Origin: an uncultured Campylobacter sp.
GTDB taxonomy: Bacteria > Campylobacterota > Campylobacteria > Campylobacterales > Campylobacteraceae
Direction: 5' to 3'
Assembly: GCA_900772495.1 (NCBI GenBank)
Contig: CAAHEJ010000037.1
Span: 1 to 15,981 of the forward strand
DNA: 15,981 bases
Made by a program: the position numbers and the translations under genes. Below the pieces are notes generated by a model that saw only the letters and a list, made by a program, of their open reading frames with translations, was not told the origin of the DNA and searched no databases. Shown here piece after piece: positions 1 to 6,281 of the stretch; position 1 is the first letter of the stretch; each line of letters opens with the position of its first letter.

Positions 1-362
1 AGCTCGCCACTTAAAACTTTCACGCCAAAAGCCTCGCAAAAATCAAGCTCTAAGCCCTTACAAAGCAAGAATTCTATCTTTTTTTCCTCGCTTAAAAAGC
101 GCAAAAGTTTAGCGATAGACTTTTTAAGGCTCTTTGCTTGCAAATAAAACACTTCTTTATCGATGATTTCGCAGTCTTTTTCGCTTACGATGACGAAAGC
201 ACCGAGCTTTACAGCCTCTTTGATTTCCTCATCATCGTTTGAAAAAAAGGCGTAGCCGTTTTTAAGCTGTGAGAGTTTGCGCGCAAAGCCTAGCACGCTG
301 GACGGCGAGCCTTCATTGATGATTTGCGTTTGCAAAAGCTCGTTAAGGCTTGATATATTCAT
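1..362 (-). CDS. Hypothetical protein, MurF/MurE N-domain-like (partial)
   Basis: Open reading frame running off the left edge; about 120 N-terminal residues are visible, beginning MNISSLNELLQTQI. The segment NGYAFFSNDDEEIKEAVKLG (about residues 28-47) followed by AFVIVSEKD resembles the N-terminal UDP-binding fold of Mur ligases, where a displayed 'gene product is function' loop is followed by a helix and a 'KGAVAVV' strand. The similarity is by eye and weak, and no ATP-binding P-loop lies in the visible part. The start is supported by AAGGA 10 nt upstream. It begins 30 nt after the metG stop on the same strand, so it is probably the next gene of the same operon. From memory it corresponds to C. 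jejuni Cj0837c, a conserved protein without a firm function. Confidence 0.6.
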   Translation of the reverse strand, partial: MNISSLNELLQTQIINEGSPSSVLGFARKLSQLKNGYAFFSNDDEEIKEAVKLGAFVIVSEKDCEIIDKEVFYLQAKSLKKSIAKLLRFLSEEKKIEFLLCKGLELDFCEAFGVKVLSGE

Positions 363-392
363 ATTTTGCTAGTCCTTGCACGCTTTAAAGCC

Positions 393-2357
393 CTATCCTA
401 TAAGTGAGCCATTTTCTACAAGTTCGCTAGGGCTTATCAGCACGAGTTTGTCGCCACTTTTTGCTGAAAGTATCATACCATCGCTTTCAAGCCCGAAAAT
501 TTTGGCTTTTTTAAGATTGCTAATCACGCAAACTTGCTTTCCCACAAGGCTTTGCGGCTCGTAAAATTTAGCAATGCCCGAAAGCACCTGCCTTAACTCG
601 CCATTTTCAAGTTCAAGCTGAAATTTCAGCAGCTTCTCACTGCCCTCCACACGCTCGCACGCCTTTACTTCGGCGACTTGGATTTGGATTTTGTGAAAAT
701 CATCGATTTTGATTTTAGCACCTTGTGCGTCCTTTGTTGCGGCTGAATTTGCGTTTAAATTTGTGCTTGTTTTTGCGTTTGTTGCGCTGTTTGTGCTTAA
801 ATTTGCGCCGTTTGCTGAATTTTGAGTAGGTTCTAACAAAGGCTTTTCTACCTTGCAAAACAAAGGCTCGCACGCGCTTTTTGGCGTAAAATCCACAAGC
901 TCATCGCCCAAAATAAGCCTTTTGTAGCTTTGTGCGTTTATCTTAAAGCCTAAATTTTCGGCGATTTTCTCGCAAGATTTTGGCAAAGCAGGGCTTAAAA
1001 GCACAGCCACGCGGGCTAAAATGTTCGCACATAAAGCCACAAGGGCTTTTGCCTTTTCATTTTCGCCCTTTTTCACCAAAGTCCAAGGCTCGTATTTGCT
1101 AATGCTTAAATTCGCAAGGCTCAAAGCCTTAAAAAGCTCTTCTAAATACCGATTTATCGCCACACTTTCTATAAAATTTCGCGCATTATCAAGGTAGAAC
1201 TTGCATTCTTTCAGCTCACTAGCAAAAAACTCACTCACGCGCCCACGCTCTAAATGTGAGTAGCCAAATTTCGCGCTCATTCCCACAAGGCGACTTTGCA
1301 GGTTGCCAAGCTCGTTGCAAAGCTCGCTATTTATGCGGTTGATGAGAGCATTTTCGCTAAAATCTCCGTCATTTCCAAAAGGCACTTCGCGCAAGATAAA
1401 GTAGCGAAAGGCTTCTAGCCCATAAGCATTTGCCACTTCGCGCGGTTTGATGACATTGCCCTTGCTTTTGCTCATCTTTTCGCCATCCCTTGTCCACCAG
1501 CCGTGAGCGGCGATGAAACGGGGCAGGGGTAAATCCACACTCATCAAAAAGGCTGGAAAATAAATCGCGTGAAATTTCAGTATGTCCTTGCCGACAAGGT
1601 GCAAGTGCGCAGGAAAAAAGCGCACATTTTCGCCTCCGCTTGCAAAGTCAAGCGATGAAAGGTAGATAAAAAGGGCATCAAGCCACACATAAATGATATG
1701 TTTATCATCATTCATCTCTTTTGGCAGTGCTATGCCCCAGTCAAAGCCCGTGCGCGTGATGGATAAGTCTTTAAGCCCAGCACTGATGAAATTTTTAAGC
1801 TCGGCGGTTTTGTTTTTTGGTAAAATCGGCTCACACTCATCATACCAGCGCAAAATTTGCTTTTCATAACGGCTTAATCTAAAAAAATAACTCTCTTCTT
1901 TGAGTAAATTTGTAGCTTTGCCGCAATCAGGGCAGGCATTTTCGCCCACAAGCTGAGTTTTGGTAAAAAAACTCTCACAAGAAATGCAGTAATGCCCCTC
2001 ATACTCGCCCTTGTAAATGTCGCCCTTTTCAAACATTTTGCGAAAAATCATCTGCACGGCTTTGATATGCCGCTCATCTGTGGTGCGCGCGTAAATGTCG
2101 TAGCTAATGTCAAACTCGTCCCAAAGAGCTTTAAATTTAGCGCTGATTTCATCAGCATACTCTTTTGGCGTGTAGCCGCGGGCTTTGGCGGCTTGTTCGA
2201 TTTTTTGTCCGTGTTCGTCTGTGCCTGTTAAAAACAGCGTTTCCTCGCCTTGCAAGCGGTAAAAACGCGCCATAGTGTCGGCTATAACCGTGGTGTAAGC
2301 GTGTCCTAAATGCGCCTCATCATTGACATAATAAATCGGCGTGGTTAAGTATCTCAT
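393..2357 (-). CDS. metG: Methionyl-tRNA synthetase
   Basis: Class I synthetase that charges initiator and elongator tRNA-Met in the cytoplasm. Seen in the 654-aa product: HIGH-box variant HLGH at residues 16-19; a zinc knuckle with C124, C127, C142 and C145 (CISC...CPDC); KMSKS at 294-298, with the following GNVI; an anticodon-binding helical domain after it; and a C-terminal tRNA-binding OB domain (about 550-654, starting IDDFHKIQIQVAEV) that gives dimerisation and extra tRNA affinity. Between core and OB domain lies a low-complexity Asn/Ala/Thr/Ser linker (about residues 510-545) built from near-repeated codons. The start has AAGGA 6 nt upstream. It lies 15 nt after the small Cys protein and is probably the sixth gene of the mobB operon. 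Confidence 0.97.
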   Translation of the reverse strand: MRYLTTPIYYVNDEAHLGHAYTTVIADTMARFYRLQGEETLFLTGTDEHGQKIEQAAKARGYTPKEYADEISAKFKALWDEFDISYDIYARTTDERHIKAVQMIFRKMFEKGDIYKGEYEGHYCISCESFFTKTQLVGENACPDCGKATNLLKEESYFFRLSRYEKQILRWYDECEPILPKNKTAELKNFISAGLKDLSITRTGFDWGIALPKEMNDDKHIIYVWLDALFIYLSSLDFASGGENVRFFPAHLHLVGKDILKFHAIYFPAFLMSVDLPLPRFIAAHGWWTRDGEKMSKSKGNVIKPREVANAYGLEAFRYFILREVPFGNDGDFSENALINRINSELCNELGNLQSRLVGMSAKFGYSHLERGRVSEFFASELKECKFYLDNARNFIESVAINRYLEELFKALSLANLSISKYEPWTLVKKGENEKAKALVALCANILARVAVLLSPALPKSCEKIAENLGFKINAQSYKRLILGDELVDFTPKSACEPLFCKVEKPLLEPTQNSANGANLSTNSATNAKTSTNLNANSAATKDAQGAKIKIDDFHKIQIQVAEVKACERVEGSEKLLKFQLELENGELRQVLSGIAKFYEPQSLVGKQVCVISNLKKAKIFGLESDGMILSAKSGDKLVLISPSELVENGSLIG

Positions 2358-2372
2358 CTCTTTCCTTAATGC

Positions 2373-2576
2373 CTAAAACTCGAAGCCGCCGTCATTTGCG
2401 CCCTTTGACATACTCGCATACACGGCTTTGACATACTCGTTTCGCGTAGGGCAATCAAAAATTTTTTCGCAATTATAGCACGAATTTGTGTTTTTTGCGC
2501 TTTGGCATTCTTGCAAAATGCGCTTTTTTTCATCAAGGGCAAGTTCAAAGCTGTCTTTTTGGGGAGTTTGGCTCAT
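2373..2576 (-). CDS. Small conserved cysteine-motif protein
   Basis: 67-aa product beginning MSQTPQKDSF. A longer reading frame opens upstream (ATG at 2639), but AAGGA lies 6 nt before the ATG at 2576, and the extra 21 residues would be translated from AT-rich spacer, so 2576 is preferred. Four cysteines form C24-x8-C33-x2-C36-x5-C42, which could bind one Zn or an Fe-S cluster. The tail KGANDGGFEF looks conserved-protein-like rather than random. No family function is recognised; from memory C. jejuni has an equivalent (Cj0839c) at the same place between fbp and metG. It is 15 nt upstream of metG and so is co-transcribed with it. Confidence 0.75.
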   Translation of the reverse strand: MSQTPQKDSFELALDEKKRILQECQSAKNTNSCYNCEKIFDCPTRNEYVKAVYASMSKGANDGGFEF

Positions 2577-2718
2577 TTTTTGTCCTTTGAATTTAAATTG
2601 AGCGAATTTAAAGCCACAAAATGCGAATTTTGCTTGCAAGAATTTACATTTTTAGCCTTAAAAGCTGAATTTTTAGCGAAAAAGAGCAAATTTTTACTTA
2701 AAAAGCGTGAATTTTTCA
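2577..2718. other. RAATTY-rich spacer between fbp and the Cys protein
   Basis: 142 bp without a convincing gene. It holds seven RAATTY words (six GAATTT, one AAATTT), spaced roughly every 15-25 bp. No clear promoter or terminator is seen, so transcription from fbp probably runs through. Confidence 0.6.
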
Positions 2719-3573
2719 TCATTTTTCGCCTTTGTAGGCTGATAAGAGCTTGTTTATCTCGTAGGCTGAGCCAAAAAAGCAAGGCGTAGTAGCGTGCAAG
2801 GCGTTAAATTCAAGCTCAAAAAGCGTGCTGTGCGTGCCATCAGTCGTCTTGCCGCCTGCATTTTCCACGATAAACGCCATAGGCAGCACCTCAAAAAAGG
2901 CGCGAAGTTTGCCTTGTGGGGCTTTTGTTGTGGCTGGATAGCTGAAAAGCCCACCGCCCTTGCATAAAATTTGATGAATATCGCTCACCATAGCCCCACT
3001 ATAACGCAGCCTATAACCCTCATCAAATAGGCTTTTGATGAGCTTTGCGTGAGTGGGCGACCACTCTTTTTGCGTGCCTCCGCAGGCGTTTATCTTGCCT
3101 TTTTCGCCTATTTTTAGTTCTTTGACAAGGGCAAATTCGCCGTTTTGATTTAGTCTGTAAAGTTTTGGCGCACTTTTTTGCTCACAAATGATGAGTTCTA
3201 GGCGTGCTGAGTAAATGCTATATGCGGCAGCTTTTAAATTCCGCGCACTTGCCTCGTTTTCATAAATGCCAAATATCGAGCCAACGGCGAAATTCACATC
3301 AAACAAAGATGAGCCATCAAGCGGGTCGTAAGCCACGACATATTTTGCGCCCAAATTTAGCTCGTAAATGTCGCTTTTTTCCTCGCTAATAAGCGCTTTT
3401 ATCTCGCTACACTGCCCTAAAATGCGCGTGATAAGCTCATCGCTTTTTATGTCAAAGCCTAACTGCGTGTCGCCTGTGGCGTTTTGGCTATTTTGATAGC
3501 CTGTGTCTGGGAATTTCATCTCATTTGAAATCGCCAAAACCGCCTTTTTTATGTGCTTTAAAATCTCTTGCAT
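2719..3573 (-). CDS. fbp: Fructose-1,6-bisphosphatase, class I
   Basis: Hydrolyses fructose-1,6-bisphosphate to fructose-6-phosphate, the committed gluconeogenic step, important in Campylobacter, which generally does not catabolise glucose. Seen: SEE at 63-65 and DPLDGSS at 83-89 (metal-binding acids E65, D83, D86), the strand-turn FDVNFAVGSIFGIY after it, SGAMVSDIHQIL (192-203), and KLRAFFEVLP with E228 as the last metal ligand. At 284 aa it is shorter than the E. coli enzyme (332 aa) but all catalytic blocks are present. AAAGGA overlaps the stop codon of the upstream endonuclease gene and lies about 7 nt from the ATG. Translation is thus likely coupled to, or re-initiated after, the R-M genes. 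Confidence 0.95.
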   Translation of the reverse strand: MQEILKHIKKAVLAISNEMKFPDTGYQNSQNATGDTQLGFDIKSDELITRILGQCSEIKALISEEKSDIYELNLGAKYVVAYDPLDGSSLFDVNFAVGSIFGIYENEASARNLKAAAYSIYSARLELIICEQKSAPKLYRLNQNGEFALVKELKIGEKGKINACGGTQKEWSPTHAKLIKSLFDEGYRLRYSGAMVSDIHQILCKGGGLFSYPATTKAPQGKLRAFFEVLPMAFIVENAGGKTTDGTHSTLFELEFNALHATTPCFFGSAYEINKLLSAYKGEK

Positions 3574-3583
3574 TTGCTGTCCT

Positions 3584-4354
3584 TTAATTTAAAATTTTAA
3601 ATTTCGCGCTTTGTTTTAGAAAAATGCTATTATAGTCTAAAATGTTTTTAAAACCAAATTCCCAAAGCAAAAATTCTGTGCCGCGTTTTTCAAAAAAGAG
3701 TGTAACGACTTCTTTTTGCGTGTGAATTTGCCACTGCCTCATCGGGTAATAAAGCTGACGAATGATGACATTTGTGGTGTGGCTGTTTTTTGCTTCTACA
3801 AGCACGATTTTGCTCCGTCCCTCAAAGCCGCTATCTACTTCGGTTTGCACGCTTACTACGCTGATATTTTTGTATAAATTTGTGCTGAATTCAAATTTAG
3901 GTGTGTATTTTCGTCCGCGAATACTTAAAACTAGGCTATCATCTTGTAAAAATGAGCGGATAAGTGATGAAGCGTAAGCATAGTCTAAGTGCTGCATTTC
4001 GCTGTCGCCGATTTGTGCGCTTTTAAGCTCAAAGTCAAGTTTGCTGGTGTAATCCATTGCCTTATCACAAATAGGCGGAATATCCACATAACCATCGCCC
4101 TTGCAGATGATATATTCGCCGTTTTTTACAGGCAAAATAAAAAGCTCGTTGTCGATGAAAATTTGCGGTCTTTCTTCGCGGCTGTCTTGTTTGCAAAGCA
4201 CACGCACTTCTTTTTGCGAAGTTTTGGCAAAATCCTTAACGCAAAGTTTGATTTGCTCGGCATTTATCGCAAATGGAGCTTTGTTAAAATCGTGCCTTAA
4301 AATTTGTAAATCATCAAAGATTTTTTGCCAACTTTGGTTGTTTTTACTCATCAT
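3584..4354 (-). CDS. Putative type II restriction endonuclease (PD-(D/E)XK)
   Basis: 256-aa protein, partner of the methyltransferase upstream. The call rests on a PD-(D/E)XK signature: E172-V-D174, then 12 residues to E187-A-K189 (IVLVEAKN), followed by a helix with IRQLYYPMRQW (198-208). That layout (EVDSGFEG ... VEAKN ... IRQLYYP) is, as I recall it, typical of a group of uncharacterised type II nucleases. No signal peptide or membrane segment is seen. The ATG at 4354 directly abuts GGGAG; the second ATG at 4351 is better spaced and may be the true start. The gene overlaps the methyltransferase 3' end by 8-11 nt and ends 10 nt before fbp. The cleavage site cannot be read from sequence. A Mrr-like or DNA-repair nuclease is possible, but the methyltransferase pairing favours R-M. 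Confidence 0.72.
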   Translation of the reverse strand: MMSKNNQSWQKIFDDLQILRHDFNKAPFAINAEQIKLCVKDFAKTSQKEVRVLCKQDSREERPQIFIDNELFILPVKNGEYIICKGDGYVDIPPICDKAMDYTSKLDFELKSAQIGDSEMQHLDYAYASSLIRSFLQDDSLVLSIRGRKYTPKFEFSTNLYKNISVVSVQTEVDSGFEGRSKIVLVEAKNSHTTNVIIRQLYYPMRQWQIHTQKEVVTLFFEKRGTEFLLWEFGFKNILDYNSIFLKQSAKFKILN

Positions 4355-5216
4355 CTCCCTTTATGACAAACTCACTCACAGCGCCTCTTTTGTCGCCCTT
4401 GCAGTTTATCGCGCGTTTTGCTTGAATGGCTTGAATTTGAAAATTTTTGTATAAATTTTTGATAAAATCTGCGCTTGAATTGCTTTGCAAAAGTTTAACG
4501 CCGCGTGAATTTAAATCACAAAAAAGCGCGTAAAGTCTTATCTGCTCGTTTTCTAAAAAGTTTTGCGTGTAGCTTGTAAAGCTAGAAGTTGAATTTAGCG
4601 GAAAATAGGGCGGATCAAAATACACAAAATCGCCCTTTTTCGCTAAATCTCGCATAAATTCAAAGTCCTCGTTCAAAATGATAGCATCTTGCAAAGCATA
4701 ATGAGCGTTTAAAATAAGCGTTTCATCGTAAATTTTTGGGTTTTTGTAAGCTCCAAAAGGCGTGTTAAACTGCCCTTTGGCGTTATATCTGCAAAGTCCG
4801 TTGAAGCAAGTTTTGTTAAGATAAATAAAACGAGCGGCGTGAAAAATAGGGTTTAGCGCGCTAAAATTCACTTCTCTATCAAGGGCGCGAATGCTGTAAA
4901 AATGCTCTTTGCTGTGAGCTTTTTGCATTAAATTTAGCTCATTTAAGAGCTTTTGCGGCTCTTTTTGTATGACAAGATAAGCGTTGATAAGCTCAGCGTT
5001 TTTGTCATTTAAATACACCTTTTTGCCCTGCAAAAGCCCCTTGTTTGCAAGCTCGAAAAACAATGCCCCACCGCCTAAAAATGGCTCAAAATAAGCATTA
5101 AAATTTTGCGGCAAAGACGCGCATAAGATTTTAAGCAAGGCTCGCTTGCCCCCAGCCCACTTGACAAAGGGTTTTGCGTGGTGTTTAGCGTTTGTGCTGA
5201 TTTGCGGTGCGCTCAT
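4344..5216 (-). CDS. DNA adenine N6-methyltransferase, D12/Dam class
   Basis: 290-aa enzyme that would transfer methyl from SAM to adenine N6 in DNA. Motifs occur in alpha-group order: motif X PFVKWAGGKRALL (16-28), motif I YFEPFLGGGALFFEL (42-56), then N-acceptor motif IV DPPY at 201-204 followed by an F-x-S-Y segment (SSFTSY) and a short C-terminal target region. Length matches Dam (278 aa). An in-frame ATG at 5285 would give 23 extra residues, but those overlap mobB in another frame. The ATG at 5216 forms an ATGA overlap with the mobB stop and has AAAAGG upstream, so it is preferred. D12 enzymes are known for GATC, GATATC and, in C. jejuni CtsM (Cj0208), RAATTY. The target here is unknown. 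One of only two GATC sites seen in the window lies in its own DPPY codons (4613-4616). Confidence 0.93.
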   Translation of the reverse strand: MSAPQISTNAKHHAKPFVKWAGGKRALLKILCASLPQNFNAYFEPFLGGGALFFELANKGLLQGKKVYLNDKNAELINAYLVIQKEPQKLLNELNLMQKAHSKEHFYSIRALDREVNFSALNPIFHAARFIYLNKTCFNGLCRYNAKGQFNTPFGAYKNPKIYDETLILNAHYALQDAIILNEDFEFMRDLAKKGDFVYFDPPYFPLNSTSSFTSYTQNFLENEQIRLYALFCDLNSRGVKLLQSNSSADFIKNLYKNFQIQAIQAKRAINCKGDKRGAVSEFVIKGDDE

Positions 5217-5698
5217 CGCTCGCACCTTTTTGCATTTGCCAAAATGTAGGCGCAAATGCCCTGTATGTCGTCTAAATGCAGCCATTTTAGATTTGGAGTG
5301 TTGATTTTTTCGTAGCTTGCTATGGCTTGTGAGTAGGCAAAGTAGCTTTCATCGAGCTTTCCGCAAAACACACTAATGCGCGGCAGCGGTAAATGCTTTA
5401 AGCCTTCCACTAAAAAAATGTCAAAATTCCCAGCAAGTGCGATACATTCATCGATTGCAAGGCTTTCGTGCGAAAAAAATGTCGTTCTTGTCGGGCTTTG
5501 CACGATGACACTTGCACCTGTTTGGTAGAATTTAAAGCTATCTTTGCCCGCCGTGTCAAAACTTGCCTTGTCTTTTGGGTCGTGTTTCAGCACAACTACT
5601 TTCAAACCTTGCTCTATAAAGGCTTGGGCGAGTTTTGCTATGAGCGTGGTTTTGCCTGAATTTGAAGGACCGCTAAAAGCCATTGCGAGTTTTTTCAT
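5213..5698 (-). CDS. mobB: MobB, molybdopterin-guanine dinucleotide biosynthesis adaptor
   Basis: 161-aa P-loop GTP-binding protein that assists MobA in forming the guanine-dinucleotide Mo cofactor for enzymes such as formate dehydrogenase and nitrate reductase. Seen: Walker A GPSNSGKTT at 10-18 (K16, T17), the family segment KVVVLKHDPK with acidic residues after it, DIFLVEGLKHLPLPRISVF in the middle, and no membrane segment. The start has AGGA about 6 nt upstream and a TATAAT promoter 25 nt upstream. It is the first gene of the long minus-strand operon. In C. jejuni the next gene, from memory, is fbp; here the methyltransferase starts inside the mobB stop codon. Confidence 0.9.
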   Translation of the reverse strand: MKKLAMAFSGPSNSGKTTLIAKLAQAFIEQGLKVVVLKHDPKDKASFDTAGKDSFKFYQTGASVIVQSPTRTTFFSHESLAIDECIALAGNFDIFLVEGLKHLPLPRISVFCGKLDESYFAYSQAIASYEKINTPNLKWLHLDDIQGICAYILANAKRCER

Positions 5699-5722
5699 TT
5701 TTTTCCTAGCTTTTTTCGCACA

Positions 5723-5728
5723 ATTATA
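5723..5728 (-). promoter_or_regulatory. -10 box TATAAT for the mobB operon
   Basis: Reverse strand reads TATAAT, with AT-rich periodic sequence instead of a defined -35, as is usual for sigma-70 promoters of Campylobacter. It would start RNA near 5715, leaving a leader of about 16 nt before the mobB ATG. It is the only good promoter seen for the genes down to position 1. Confidence 0.65.
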
Positions 5729-5740
5729 GTGTAAATTCGT

Positions 5741-5746
5741 TAAAAT
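5741..5746 (+). promoter_or_regulatory. -10 box TAAAAT for the lipoprotein gene
   Basis: TAAAAT on the plus strand, 23-26 nt before the lipoprotein start. RNA would begin near 5753, just upstream of AAGGG at 5761-5765. It lies back to back with the mobB -10 box, 12 bp away, so RNA polymerase binding at the two probably competes. Confidence 0.45.
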
Positions 5747-5768
5747 ACTCTAAAAATTTTAAGGGCTG

Positions 5769-6281
5769 ATGATGATAAAAAAAGCGATTTTGTTTTTGTT
5801 TGTGGGCTTTTGCGCGCTAAATTTAGCCGCTTGTAGCACAAAAAGCCAGCAAGAAATTGACGCTGAGCTTAGAAAACAAGTGCTAATGTATGCGCAAAAG
5901 GTTAAATTCACGCACAATGGCGAGCAAAATACCAGCGAAAACGGCGTTTTAATGCTCTCATACCTTAATGTCGTGCTTGCTGATGAAGAAAAAAGCGACA
6001 TTTTCGCCCTTGCCATCTCGCCCAAAGACACAAACACAAGCGGACTGAAAGCCTTTATGGACGACAAAGAAGCGCAAATTTCGCCGCTTGATGATAAGCT
6101 GAAAAAACTTATCATCACAAGTGAGTATGCGAATTTTTATAAACTCACATTTCCTTTCAAAGACGACTCGCTCATTTCGGTGCGGCTGTGTTTGGGGGCG
6201 GAGTGCTTTGAATTAAGTTTTCAAAAATACTCGAAATCTTTATTTTATCGTTCAGCAGATGTCGATACACAATATAATTAG
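5769..6281 (+). CDS. Predicted lipoprotein
   Basis: 170-aa protein with a signal peptide (MMIKKAILFLFVGFCALN) and lipobox LAAC; C22 would be lipidated. The mature part is mixed alpha/beta, with conserved-looking segments such as KVKFTHNGEQNTSENGVLML and a C-terminal LCLGAECFELSFQKYS containing two cysteines that could form a disulfide. AAGGG ends 3 nt before the first ATG and 6 nt before the second (5772), which may be used. No function is recognised; from memory C. jejuni Cj0842 is the positional equivalent. Its last 36 codons overlap the 3' end of slt on the other strand. Confidence 0.8.
   Translation: MMIKKAILFLFVGFCALNLAACSTKSQQEIDAELRKQVLMYAQKVKFTHNGEQNTSENGVLMLSYLNVVLADEEKSDIFALAISPKDTNTSGLKAFMDDKEAQISPLDDKLKKLIITSEYANFYKLTFPFKDDSLISVRLCLGAECFELSFQKYSKSLFYRSADVDTQYN

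Noticed and set aside
4101..4454. 117-codon open frame opposite the R-M genes
   Set aside because: It lies antisense to two well-supported genes, has no family motif, and its composition is that of a reverse-frame shadow.
5217..5285. Upstream ATG (5285) for the methyltransferase
   Set aside because: The added residues are translated from mobB in another frame and precede the known domain; the ATGA junction at 5213-5216 with a nearby AAAAGG is a better start.
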